A stretch of 64,000 nt of DNA. Origin: Inonotus obliquus (lineage: Eukaryota > Basidiomycota > Agaricomycetes > Hymenochaetales > Hymenochaetaceae). The notes beneath the pieces were generated by a model. The model searched no databases, was not told where the DNA came from, and saw only the letters and a program-made list of their open reading frames with translations. This document shows positions 13,131 through 24,517 of this stretch, in pieces (position 1 is the stretch's first letter; each line of letters opens with the position of its first letter). The stretch is taken from contig JAJHTX010000004.1 of the NCBI GenBank assembly GCA_032164295.1, positions 1,364,001-1,428,000 of the forward strand, given 5' to 3'. The position numbers were made by a program, and so were the translations under genes.

Positions 13131-15231
13131 ATGCCATCTCATCCGGTTGAAGAGATAACGTCTCCTTCAAGTTGGGCTCTTGTAGGTTTCATTTACCCGA
13201 ATTCTCGTCAGGGCTTTCTCTCACAGATTATATCCAAGATTGAAGACAAGTTCTCTCCTTATGCGAAGGAAACACTAGCGAAGCTCATTACTTTCGTCAA
13301 TGTCAGTATCAATTTAGCGTTTTCTGCTTCCTCCCAGATCTCAGTCCAATAGATTTCTAACATAGTTGGATAGGAGGAGTGCATTCCTGCTCAGAGGGTA
13401 GCCCGCGCGCAACTCCCTGCTGACCCTGAGAAACGATGGAAGACAGTCATTCCCATCGTTGAGGAACTGAAGGGGAAAGCTAAGAAACTTGGACTCTGGA
13501 ATCTCTTCTTGAGCAAGGCTCATTATCCTGAATTTGGCGTTCCATTGTCAAATCTTGAGGTAAGTTTCGCATTCGTTGAATTATTGCGTGCCTCATCGAC
13601 TTCGAAACAGTATGCTGTTATGGCAGAGATCCTTGGACGAGCCAGTCCTCTCGCCTCTGAAGCATGTAACTGCTCCGCACCGGATACCGGGAACATGGGT
13701 TTGCGGGCCGCTATGCCAGTCTATCATAATTTCTCATAGTTATACACAGAGGTCCTCGCTCGATACGGCTCTCCGGAGCAGCAAAAGAAATGGTTAATCC
13801 CATTGTTGAACGGAGAGACCCGCTCTGCATTTGCCATGACCGAACGTTTCGGTCAGTCATTGCTATCATACTTTTCCTTGTTTCCTCATTCTGACATTGT
13901 ACAGTCGCCTCGTCGGATGCAACCAATATCCAAACGTCGATACATCGCGAAGGAAATGAAATCGTTATAAATGGACACAAATGGTTTGTTGATATGGGTT
14001 TTCTTCGTTTCAATACATATACCAAAGATTTTCCCTGCCGTTTAGGTACATAAGTGGTGCCGGTGATCCTAGAACGAAAATACACCTTGTCATGGGCAAG
14101 AGCGACCCCACCAACCAGAGTGTTCATCTGCAGCAGAGTGTTGTGGTTGTTCCAGCCGACACTCCAGGAGTGAAAGTTGTTCGTGCAATGCGGGTCTTCG
14201 GGTATGATGATGCCCCAGAGGGACATTGCGAGGTAATATACGAGAACGTGAGGGTTCCATTATCCAGTCTTGTTCTCGGATGGGGTCGAGGCTTTGAGGT
14301 ACGTTTGTTCAAATACTTGGATTGACAAGAACTGTAACACCGTTGGCCAGATCATCCAAGGACGCCTAGGGTAAGATTTGAAGGCTTCCTTATCAAGTAT
14401 TCCACGCTGAGTAGCTGCCAGTCCGGGAAGGATCCATCATTGCATGCGTTCCATCGGCGCTGCTCAGAGAGCTTTGGATACTATGATCCAACGAGTTACA
14501 GATCCATCGAGGAAGACTTTCGGCAAGTTCCTATATGAGCATGGTAAGCCCTTTTTACCGTTTATCTAGTTCGTCCAACTAAGATATCGACATTTTAGGC
14601 ACCGTCCTCTCCAATATCGCAAAATCGAGAGCCGAAATCGAGATGGCTCGTCTGCTGGTGCTTAGCGCTGCAATACAAGTACTTTACTCATTATACTGGT
14701 GGTCTCATATGTGTGGCTGACGGCTTGACCGGTAGATCGATAAGCACAAAGCGAAAGGTGCCCTAAAGGAAATTGGCATGTCCAAAGTTGGTATTCTCTT
14801 CTCTTCAGATTTCAAGAGCGGCTGATGACCTTGTGTTTAGTTTGTTGTACCATCTATGGCCCTCGAAGTCGTCGATCGAGCCATTCAGACATTCGGTGCT
14901 GAAGGTGTTAGCCAAGACCAGAACTTAGCGGAATTGTGGGCTGGTCTTCGAACGCTTCGGTTAGCTGATGTGAGTCGGATAAAATCAATTAAATTTCTAA
15001 ACGCGTATTGACTATTCATGGGATTGTACAGGGTCCTGACGAGGTTAGTTATAACCCAGCAAGGCGGAATCTTTGCGCGTAGCTGACGTTTCTTTATTAC
15101 TTCAGGTACACCTGCAGCAAATTGGTCAACGCGAACTTAAACGTGCACCAGCGCTTCACAAACAGACGGAGGCCGCGAAGAGAAAGGAGGCGGAGCTGAT
15201 GAATAAATATAACATTAAAGCACACTTGTAA
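13131..15231 (+). CDS. Acyl-CoA dehydrogenase (ACAD10/ACAD11-like)
   Basis: This FAD enzyme oxidises acyl-CoA to trans-2-enoyl-CoA, the first step of beta-oxidation. Exons: 13131-13181, 13227-13301, 13374-13559, 13611-13698, 13750-13851, 13905-13983, 14046-14298, 14351-14370, 14422-14543, 14599-14678, 14736-14786, 14841-14969, 15032-15043, 15106-15231. The N-terminal helices carry [15 protein letters not shown]. The middle beta domain has [15 protein letters not shown] and [20 protein letters not shown]. The C-terminal helical domain has [16 protein letters not shown], and the FAD/acyl end FGAEGVSQD and LRLADGPDEVH. The 45-nt piece 13182-13226 is in frame and open but looks like an intron (GTAGGT...CACAG). 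The protein ends Ala-His-Leu, which fits the peroxisomal PTS1 consensus. No kinase (APH) domain as in full ACAD10/11 is present. Confidence 0.92.
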
Positions 15232-15593
15232 ATACGTCTTTGGTATAAATGAGGCTCGATTTCTTGTGATAGGGTTTTTCTTGCGAAATGATAATGTTTT
15301 ACGTCTACATTTGCGTCGCCAGAGAGAAATGTCTAGTTCTTGCAACCATTATGCACTCGATAGCAAATCAACCTCAAGCTGGGATGCGGCTGACGTACTT
15401 ACGTGCCGAGGTAGTCCAGTCACCTGGCACCGATCCTCACCTCACATATCGTCGGATCAAAGACTGACTGACTATAACTCCTTCCGTCACATCACATCGT
15501 GGCGTGCAAGTACAAGCCCGAAAATTTTATAGAGGAATACTTCTGAGGTTGCCCACATCCTGATTCGGTATAGTAGGTCCAATCAAATAAGTG
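15232..15593. other. Convergent 3' regions of acyl-CoA dehydrogenase and REX3
   Basis: A 362-bp gap with only short frames. No RNA gene was recognised. Confidence 0.45.
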
Positions 15594-17592
15594 TTAGCGA
15601 GAAACGAGCGCGGAAGAACCACCTGGTGCAGGTTTTGTCACTGTCCCAGGCTTCTTCGCACCATGTTCATTTAGCACAAACCAACGAACAAGGTCAAGAG
15701 TAGCTATCGAATCTTCAAGTGAAGAGTGACCTGATGTACCACCTCCTTTTTGGATAGAACGTCCGAGTACCTCTCGTGTCCTGTATAATCGCAATTGGCA
15801 AAAGAGACATATATCGGTAAGAAACACTTACAAATCACGAAGAGCACGGCGGTATGGTGGTCCGGAGCGATGAGGGAAAAGAATAGCGGTGTCGACGCAT
15901 CGAAGATGAACTATGCGCAGGGTCTTGAGGTCGTTCTCAAGAGCATGTCCAACTATGATGGTGTTGGAGTTAATGTATGCATCAAGAGCACGTCGTATTG
16001 ACCTCAGAGGCAGGAGAGCCTTCTTCTTGTACTCTTCTTCGGTGATGCCGGAGAAGCGGGTATTGTAGTCACTGCATAGCGAAAAAAAAGAGATGGACTG
16101 AATCAGGATCCATGCGCAAGAAGGAGTAAAATTCAAAGACCGACATGACCTCCACACCATCATCCATCTTCACCAATTCATCTAACACATCCTTTCCAGA
16201 TCCATCGACAACGGAAATACGAGCGACCCGTACTCCTCCTGTGGTGTATATCATTTCGCAGTCGAGGCAGACTACGTCAAGTGCGGTATCAAGGGTATCA
16301 GTACCTTCTTCAGCGGGTCTTATTAATGAAAAGGCATGTCTGGCATGCAATTCTTCTATTTCTGATTCTGTGAAGACATGAGGACCTCTACTGCAGCCGT
16401 CGCTCTCGCCGGCCACTTGAGTACAGCAGCTCCACTTTTTAAGCTTCTCGCCTTTGGTCAATGTTGTATGCTCAGTAGTGTCATTTAATAAACTGAACAT
16501 GCATACCCTTTTCGCGCGTCATGGCCGTTCTGCCCCAATGAAAGATGCACATATCTGCATTCTCTTTTCGCTTGACGACGAACGCTTTATTACACCTCTC
16601 GCACTGCTTGACCTTCCCTTCATCACTCGGATTTAATCCTCCTGGTCCATCCGGTATTTCCGTCATGAAACCCCATGTTTGCAGAACTTCACGAGACATC
16701 ACAAGCGGACCAAGGTGCTCGGCTGAGAGCTTTAGACTGCGGAGCTTGTCGTGAGATTCGCGTCGTTTCTGCAGCGTGCCTTCAGTTCCAACAGAATCGT
16801 GAAGCAATGAAGTCGGTTTGGGGCGTTTCTTTAAGGATGCCACGGAAGATATCACAGCCTGGTCTATGATCAGTTGCAATACCGCTGCAAGGCCATCGTG
16901 GTTCCTTACATTACGATACGTTAATTTCGTTGACCTATCGTAAACTTCCTGCTCCTGCGCAAGAGCATGGTCCGATGCAAGCGACGGCTCTTTGTCTAAG
17001 ATGCCGGAATACAGCTCTGAGAAGCATTGATACAGTGTCTTGAGCATCGCCTGAAGTAGTTTGTTTAACCAACTTGACAAAGAACGATTGGCTTCTTTAT
17101 ACCTGCCGGACAGGAATGGCCACCTGCGACCTGGCTGGACTTACTCGTAGCACAGGTACCCCAATCTGTCAGAGGGATGGTGTGAGGAGGTTACTCGAGG
17201 TAAGTAGGGATTAAACAAACTGTTCCATTATTCGATGAGTGGGCAGTCGTCTTTGCGGATAAGTCGGCCTTTAGAGTCTTTCTCGGTGATTCACTAGAAG
17301 TAGTGCCAGACGTAGATGCATACGACTTTGCTATAGATGAAGCCGGACGCTTGGACGGAATTCTATGCGTTGCTATGATAGGTCGAACTGTTGTTGGAAC
17401 CGGCTCAGGTTTTGCGATTTTGCTCAGCGTTGTGCTGGAATTTGAAGGACCTGCAACGGGCGTGGAGACGGGAATATGAGGAAGTATGGGTTGCTTCCCG
17501 TTCGGAGCATGGGAGAAGATACAGTGGACACGTTCGCAACGATCTTTGTCTGGACATGGTACATTGCTGAAGAGGCCGGAAGATGAGAACAT
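15594..17592 (-). CDS. REX3: RNA exonuclease 3 (DEDDh 3'-5' exonuclease)
   Basis: REX3 trims the 3' ends of structured RNAs such as RNase MRP RNA. Exons 17592-17221, 17165-17103, 17050-16507, 16451-16145, 16071-15832 and 15780-15594 encode 570 residues. The N-terminus MFSSSGLFSNVPCP with Cys and His residues in CERVHCIFSH is the family's CCCH-like finger. A Ser/Pro-rich linker follows, then VPVLRVSPARSQVAIPVRQ. The exonuclease domain starts at about residue 385: VVCLDCEM supplies the first Asp and Glu, GHALENDLKTL the second Asp region, and HSSLEDSIATLDL the His-Asp of motif III. All DEDDh residues are visible. The fourth donor (AT|GTCGGT) was chosen because it restores the conserved phrase before NTRFSGI. 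Confidence 0.93.
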
Positions 17593-17812
17593 TACATAGG
17601 AATGCAAGAAACCAACCAACCAGTGGTACTTGAGCGCTGGATTCGACCAATGATAGACGATCACATGATTTATATATTTTTCTCGTCCCGTCCCTCGCCA
17701 CTTCTTGTTTTTCTCTCCTCTCCTCCTCTCCCACCCGTCTCCTCTGCCTTTCCCTTAATATTTCATATTCCTTTCCTGCCCTTGATTCTTCACACCGCTA
17801 CCTCTTTTCAAA

Positions 17813-19577
17813 ATGACAAGGGCTAATGGTATCAAGCGAGTCCCACCCGTAGTGGACACACTTCATAACATTGAGTATATGTTTCATTGTACTCGCGTAA
17901 TTCTTCCTCTCATCAAAGGGATTTTCGCATACACAGAAACGAGAAGCGCCACTATGTTACGAGCGCATTCTTACCCCAGACGTATGAGCCGTTCTCTGTT
18001 GAGGTTTTCCGCTGCTGAAGTCAATATAGGCCGACGGATTCGAGATCAGGTACCCCGAATCAGTCCCGCTTCCAGCTCAACGATGACTTCTACCAATCGA
18101 AGGGTTTGTGGACTGATATCAAGACTCTCCGTTGGATGCGTGTTCCTTGTGAGTTGTTCATAAAAATAATTATACCAGTGTCTAACCCCATGACACAGCG
18201 TCCTCTTTCAAGCTCTTGCTCGTTCCCGTTGTCCTATATGGCCTCTGCGAAGCACTCGCCATTCGTCCAAACGTATTCGAGCCCATGCTTTTCATCTCGC
18301 ATCCAATAGTAGAATCCGCCCCTGGGGACATGCGTTATGCAAAGGGCTGGCTAGACCTAGTGTTTATTGCGTTTCATGTCATCGTATTCTCATTTATCCG
18401 ACAATTCCTCGTTCTTAAGATCATTCGCCCTATTTCGATCAAACTGGGTATCAAGAAGCAGTTGAAACTGGACAGGTTCGGTGAGCAAGCTTATGCTGTG
18501 ATTTACTATGGAACGATGGGGATTTGGGGGACGGTGAGTAACCCTTCCATCCGAGTACTCCGTATGCTAACAATTATCTGCAGATGATAATGAAGACTCT
18601 CCCAACTTGGTGGTATCGAACGGAATACTTTTGGATTGGCAAGTATACCAAATCCCAGTATTGCCATATTCTCACAATTCAGCTAGACTACCCTCACTGG
18701 GATCTGAAATCTCAGCATAAACGGTACTATCTGATGCACTTGTCATATTGGATCCAGCAGCTGTTTGTGCTTGCTCTGAAAATCGAGAAACCGCGGAAGG
18801 ACTTCCAGGAACTCGTAGCGCACCATCTTGTTACTCTCTGGCTCATTGGGTTCGTAAGTCCACTTTTCAAACGTGTACTTTTTGCTGACGCCTCGTCCGG
18901 TATTGACTAGCTGGAGCTATGGTATTAACTTAACGTTCATTGGCAATGCGGTCTTCGTCAGCATGGATCTTCCGGACGTATTCTTGGCTGTGAGTGATAA
19001 AGCGATTGGACAATGACCGGATTCTCTCAAACCAGTTTATCCAGCTTTCCAAGTTATGCAATTATCTGGACATGATCCGTATGAAAATCGCAATGTTTAT
19101 CTTACTTCTCGTCACGTGGACGTGAGTCGGCGAACTAACTTTGATTATCAAATTGCCTCTGAAAGCTGAAAATGGAACTCCATACATAGCTATTTCCGCA
19201 TATGGCTGAATATGGTAATTCTTTACTCAGTCTGGACGCAGTTTGACCTTATGCCGTACGTTTCGGACCCGCTTGGAGAATCTTCGTAGCTATCAATGTA
19301 CTCACCTACAATTTTAGCGAAAGTTCGAAAAGATGGGTTCCACCCGAGGGTGTCTGGATGCTTTGGTGGATGAAGTACCAAATCTTTGTACCGATTCTCC
19401 TGCTTCTTTTCCTCAACCTCTTTTGGTACTTCCTTGTACTCCGCATTGGTTACCGGTGCGTCGATGGTCAAAATAGTTGATGCTTGGCCTTATGCTGACT
19501 TGATGTACAGAGTGGCAACTCAAGGAGATGCTACTGACGATCGGAGCGATGACGAGGATGATGGAAAGGACGATTAA
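17813..19577 (+). CDS. LAG1: Ceramide synthase (LAG1/LAC1, TLC domain)
   Basis: This ER membrane enzyme joins a fatty acyl-CoA to a sphingoid base. Exons 17813-17874, 17919-18003, 18064-18148, 18199-18533, 18584-18638, 18687-18849, 18911-18989, 19036-19121, 19190-19255, 19318-19455 and 19511-19577 give 406 residues. The TLC domain covers about residues 130-370, with several hydrophobic spans (LLLVPVVLYGLCEAL, LDLVFIAFHVIVFSFI, LLLLFLNLFWYFLVL). The Lag1 motif is intact: YFWIDYPHW, YLMHLSYWIQQ, the active-site pair VAHHLVTLWLIGWSYG, and GNAVFVSMDLPDVFLA. The tail is acidic (DDRSDDEDDGKDD). Intron 18639-18686 needs a GC donor, and the read-through is also open. The gene is divergent from REX3 with 220 bp between starts. 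The family call is certain; fatty-acid chain-length preference is not predictable. Confidence 0.95.
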
Positions 19578-19758
19578 CCTCATCTGTTTCTCGTTAGGTC
19601 GCTTAGTGGGACGATCGAGGCGCATACTCGGTTCTACATTTTTGATCGCCCGCTTGGGCATTAACGTACTCATTTGTTTTCAGTAAAAAGCGCAATCACA
19701 TTGGATTCCAGCATCGGCATACGACGTAATTTCTAATTCGATATGATTGATACTATTG

Positions 19759-21214
19759 CTATTCGTCATCTTCTGCCGGGGAGAAGTCGGAATCCTCGTC
19801 CTCGGGCAAGTGAATGACCTTCAGATGGGAACCGGTATCCGCAGGTCCTAATTCACGGCCCGGCCATCGCTCCTCTCGCTGAGCGTCCACTTGGTTCCCT
19901 GATGCCATGGATTTCAAAGCAAGAAGCGTATACTAAAAGCATTCGCTCTGTCAACAATACTCTTTGCGAAAAAGGAAACCGACATACTTGGGCGTCGTTA
20001 CCGGCATTATGCAAATTCTGGATTTCAATCCTGAGTAGCTTGCACATATCACCGAGGGAGCGTTTGTCATGTACGTCGCCTTCGAGAGCACTGAATAACT
20101 CAGTTGTGTCGATGATAAATGCCCCTTTATCAGAGGCATTCCTCGGAAGATCGAACGTGAAACTGTTAGTGAGGCCCTCACCGAAATATTCGGTGGTCTT
20201 GAGGAATCTACGTTCGAGAAGATGAGGAAGTACATACGTCGAATAAGATCTTGGACTCACTCAATATCTTGACGGTAATCGTGAAAGACGAGGAACAGAG
20301 GACCTAATGCTTGCAGTTTACTAATCAAGTCCCGGACTGAATTCCTGAAGTCGATTGTTTCCAGTTCCTCACTGGTGCCAAAGGCATATTTCTTGGCTAC
20401 AGTCAGCACTTCACCTCTTTCCCATAATACACGACTCACATCCTGTGCATCTGCGACATATTGTCCGTTCCTCAGGCCCTTGTTCTTCTTCACTATATAA
20501 TGCCCCTGATCTTGTAGCTCTTTATCACCATCCCACCTCACGTAACTCCAACCGAACTCCGTGATTGCTGAACGAGATACAGTCCATGCCTCGATGTCGA
20601 TTGCTAACCAGGAGCCTTTCCTGGACTGGTAAAGGTCTCGGACTTTGTCGAACTTTTGACGATAACAGGATAGCATTGCGTCGTTCTTTAACTTTCTGTC
20701 ATTCTTCTTGATTTTCTGGGAATAATAGAAACGTCATAGGGGAAAAGATGGACAATAGCGAGGACATACTTCGTATGCTTTCTTCACTTCGCTCGGAGTT
20801 TTCAGATAAACAGTAGACACACTCTTCAGGTATGATTCGGTCAGAAGATACTTTGACGCCGGCAGGGGAAGGGGATTCTTGGTTGACCCCGTTGCATGAA
20901 GCAAGTAGCGCAGGTATTCTACCTGAGCCGACGAAAACATCAAGCGCGACTGCCCGTTTGGAAATGTTCCTTCGTTATTACTGTAATAAGAATGCGAGAG
21001 TTTCCACCAACGATAGTCGCCTACCAATATATAACTCAAGTCCTTTCTCTTTATCCATCCAAAGTGGATGAGAAGCATTTCCCAGCGCCGAATGATGGAT
21101 GGTTCTTTTGAAGGCGCCAGCTTCGTTGGGGTCATCAATAGCCCTTGGGTAATGAAACGCGATGACTGTGTATTTGTAATAGCCTATGTGGCCTGCAGTG
21201 CCGTCCGTTTTCAT
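19759..21214 (-). pseudogene. Gfd2/YDR514C-like protein, copy 1, frame disturbed in exon 1
   Basis: Exons 21214-20770, 20715-20440, 20391-20261, 20207-19988 and 19932-19759 are parallel to those of the neighbouring copy 2. The C-terminal half has the RNase H-like fold signatures of the Gfd2/YDR514C family: WLAIDIEAW, ITEFGWSYVRW, LGPLFLVFHDYRQD, IIDTTELFSALEGD and IQNLHNAGNDA. The acidic residues D-E, D and H-x4-D match a DEDD-type exonuclease plan. In exon 1 the frame changes between about 21040 and 21015. Upstream it ends as LELYIG, downstream it resumes as FPNGQSRLMFSSAQ, and copy 1 is 8 nt shorter than copy 2 over the same block. Either the gene is broken, or a 55-nt intron with a weak GTTATA donor removes the shift. 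All later exons are intact, so decay, if real, is recent. An assembly error is also possible. Confidence 0.7.
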
Positions 21215-21675
21215 AATCGAGCAGATAGCTAGGAAGCCGTATAGTCTGACAAGTAGACACTCGGAAACTTGTTTATCTGGAGTCGCGTCTGGCGTAATTT
21301 GAAGATTATGTCAGGAGGGAACTCTGTGAAGGCACAAAGGGTGCTGCGTATTTGATTCCTGTTGGTGAGTAGTTACCCTTGTTTGTTATTATTGGTCCCT
21401 TTCCCGTCCGAATTCGGATTGATTGTTTATTTTAGGAAATGTCTTAGTATACAGTGTGGTTCATCTTATAATCATAGGGAATTACGTTACAGAAGTCAAT
21501 TTCATGCTAAGACGAGCAAGCTACAAACAAATCTCGACTATATTCTTTCTGTATATGAACTACCACTGACACAACAGCGCGATTTCAATCAAGAAGTGCA
21601 TTTCTTACAATGGAAGGGTTGGGATTCAAACGAAGAGTTTAACAAGGAGTGTGTGGCTTCCACCGAGCATACTCT
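21215..21675. other. Spacer between the two Gfd2-like copies
   Basis: This should hold the promoter of copy 1 and the 3' end of copy 2. Just upstream of the copy 1 start the sequence TTACGCCAGACGC at about 21285-21297 also occurs just upstream of copy 2 (about 23270-23282). So the duplication probably included some 5' flank or a further 5' coding part. Confidence 0.5.
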
Positions 21676-23227
21676 TCACCAATACGGTTCATCCTCATCA
21701 TCCTCCGATTCAATCCCAGTCATGTGTTTACTAACAGCGGCTGGATCAACCGGTCGACCAAAGGCCCCCTCCATATCAGAATAATCGGAATCCAAGTCCC
21801 ATGGTTTGTGGTTAACTTTAAAAAACGACCCTAGTTGTGCGGATCCCTCAGATTGACCTGGCCATCGCTCTTCGCGCTGAGCGTCGATTTGGTTCCCTGA
21901 AGCCATCGATTTTAATGCGAGGAGAGTATACTGTTTAATCAATGCATGTAAAGGAAAGTGCATAAAAGATCGGAGAAGATAGAAACTTACGTGTGCATCA
22001 TTACCTGCATTGTGAAGGTGCTGGGTGTCTATCTTAAGTAGTCTACACATAACACCAAGAGAACGTTTCTCTCCAACATCTCCTTCCAATGCACCAAATA
22101 GCTCTGTAGTGTCGATGGCGAACGTTCCTTGCTCAGGTAGTTCCGAAGGAAGAAAGAATACAACATTATCAAGGGGAGCGTTAATATAAGGTCCTTTCAG
22201 ATACCTGAAAGCAATGTTACAAAGCAACTCAAACAGAGCGGAATGTTATTCACCGTATGTCTTGGCTAGAATCGTGGAACACTAAGAACAAAGGTCCCAG
22301 ACCCTGAAAGCGAACAATCATTTCACGAATTGTTTCCTTGAATGTGGCCTTATTCAGAACTTTGCTCTCTCCGAAACCGTAGTTCTACATACGAGTTAGC
22401 GTTAACCGTCAATCGCATACAGAAGAGTTTTACTCGCGTCTCTTTCATTCGGGACGTATTTTCCGTTGGTATAAATCATATTCTCCTTGATAATATAATG
22501 GTCGTGGTCTGACACTTCGTTACCACTGTCCCAGCGAATGTAGCTCCAACCGCACTCGGTAACAACCCTATGCTCCATCTCCCATGCTTCAATGTCTATT
22601 GCAAGCCATGTCGCTTTTTTGGACGCATAGAATTCACGGACTTTGTCAAATATCAATCGAAACGACGCCAGTGCGGAGTCAGTTCCTTTTAGTTTCCTGT
22701 TATTCTTTTCAATGGCCTATTATAAGGTGAGTATTGGTGCAATAAGATGAACTACCAGTTTATCCATGACCTACTCGAATCGCTTTCCTGACATCTTCCG
22801 CCGTCTTATAGTACACCGAAGAACAGTGTCGCAGGATTGAGTTTGTAAGCAAATATTCAGATGACGGTAGCGCAATCAGTTTCTCAGTTATTCCCATGGC
22901 GTGTAGCCAATATCGCGCGTATTCGATCTGGGCGGATGAGAATAAGAGGCGTAATTGACCCGAAGGTAACATTCCTAGCGAGCTTGTAAATACTAGCTCA
23001 CTTCTGATCCAGTCATTACTCTGAGAATATGACGTGCCTATATACAGTTCGATTCCCTTTTTCCTATCAACACAAAGTGGATGAGAAGGATCGGCCAGTG
23101 ATGTATGAGATACAAAGGCCTTGAAAGCCGACGCCTCAGCAGGATCCTCGATCGTTTTGTGATATTCAAAGAGAATATCAGTATAGCGGTAGAAACCAGT
23201 AGCGATAGGCACGTCTTCCGGCCTCAT
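21676..23227 (-). CDS. Gfd2/YDR514C-like protein, copy 2
   Basis: Exons 23227-22775, 22716-22438, 22384-22254, 22204-21991 and 21930-21676 give 443 residues. The product is a clear paralogue of copy 1, lying in tandem on the same strand. N-terminal part (1-150): no known domain, with LLFSSAQIEYARYWLHAMG conserved in both copies. C-terminal part (about 175-385): WLAIDIEAWEMEHRVV, TECGWSYIRW, FLVFHDSSQDIRYLKG, AIDTTELFGALEGD and HLHNAGNDAHYTLLALKSM, an RNase H-like exonuclease fold as in the Gfd2/YDR514C family. Yeast Gfd2 was named from a genetic link to the mRNA export helicase Dbp5; its reaction is unknown. The acidic tail ends DEDEPYW. The second intron needs a GCGAGT donor where copy 1 has GTGAGT. 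The start is the first in-frame Met; it aligns with that of copy 1. Confidence 0.82.
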
Positions 23228-23500
23228 CACGAGAGCGAGGGTTGGCTGGTGAGAGTTGACAATAAAAATGGCGTCTGGCGTAAAGCAACGCGTCGATCCC
23301 AAATCACGATCAACTATCTACGCGTCGGAGTCTTAAAAAAGAAGATTCGCGTTGAACGCGTGATTGAATTGCTTATGTAATTGTTCATCCATCGCAAGTC
23401 TTCATTGAACTTAAAGAAGACCACCTCCCTCCCCCTCCCCCTTCCCCAGCAAGCCACATATCTCTTCTACCCCAAAGCGTATCCTTCAGTTTCTTCCACC

Positions 23501-24163
23501 ATGGCTATAGCCGTGCAAAAAGGTCCTAGTAAAGTCGGTGCTTCCACGTCTGCTGTACGAAGAAAGTCTGGAGTATCTACTATTGATGGTTCAAGTTCAC
23601 CACCTAGGAAGAAGAAGCCGACCGCGAGGAAGAGTACGGGTGGGAGACCGCCTAGTAATGCGGGGAGGGCGGGAGGTGGTACGGCGAGAGAGAACGATGC
23701 TCCTGCTCCGACACGTAAGAAGCCACGATATCGTCCTGGTACGAAGGCTCTCCGAGAGATTCGGAAGTACCAAAAGTCGACGGATTTGTTACTTCGGAAA
23801 TTACCTTTTGCGCGAATCGTGCGTACTAATTCCTGCTTGTCGCTACTTTTTGCTTTAAGCTGAGAATCTGTTTCAGGTCCGCGAGATTGCGTTAGACATG
23901 ACAACGGATATGGTCGATTACAGTTCTGTCGGTCTACGATGGCAGAGCTCCGCTTTACTCGCTTTACAAGAGGCTACGGAAGCGTATCTTGTCCACCTTT
24001 TCGAAGACGCGTACGTAACTCTTCAGACCCGCTCAGCATATTTATGGCTTATATAACTTTCCTCAGTAACCTATGTGCGATTCATGCAAAGCGAGTAACG
24101 ATCATGCAGCGAGACATTCAGCTAGCACGGAGGATACGCGGACCATGGGGAGGCATGGCGTAA
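23501..24163 (+). CDS. CSE4: Centromeric histone H3 variant (CENP-A/Cse4)
   Basis: CENP-A replaces H3 in centromeric nucleosomes and marks the kinetochore site. Exons 23501-23818, 23877-24010 and 24067-24163 give 182 residues. The histone fold starts at about residue 80: [35 protein letters not shown], then loop 1 [19 protein letters not shown]. Loop 1 is longer than in canonical H3 and has the Trp typical of the CATD region. It ends with [20 protein letters not shown] and [11 protein letters not shown], where canonical H3 has RRIRGERA. The N-tail is 80 residues, Ala/Gly/Pro/Lys-rich, longer than in H3, and contains TARKSTGG, identical to the H3 residues around Lys9-Ser10. It starts 270 bp from the divergent Gfd2-like copy 2. 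Confidence 0.93.
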
Positions 24164-24517
24164 AGCTGCATGTCCGATTCTACTCACGACATTTTGCTAC
24201 GACCTACGAACTTACTGATCTTGTTCCCTTGTCCTTTTGGTTTGTACCATCCATTCCTTTCCTTCTTTATCTACTCTCATTTAATAGTTGTGTATTCCCT
24301 CCAACTGCGATTGCGACACCTCGCCATATCATTATCATTTGCATCATTTTTGCGTACGGTACATATTTCGCTGAAACAATATAATGCCAAGTACAGTTGA
24401 ATCTCTGATCACAATAACCGGAAGGCTCTGGTATTATCATCTTAAAGAGTGTAATGGTTCTAGGGTAGGGAATGCGATGAAAGGATAAGATAAGCGATGT
24501 TTGGGTTGCGAGTTCTA
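24164..24517. other. Convergent 3' regions of CENP-A and the HeLo-like gene
   Basis: A 354-bp gap with frames that lack motifs. I see no feature. Confidence 0.45.
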
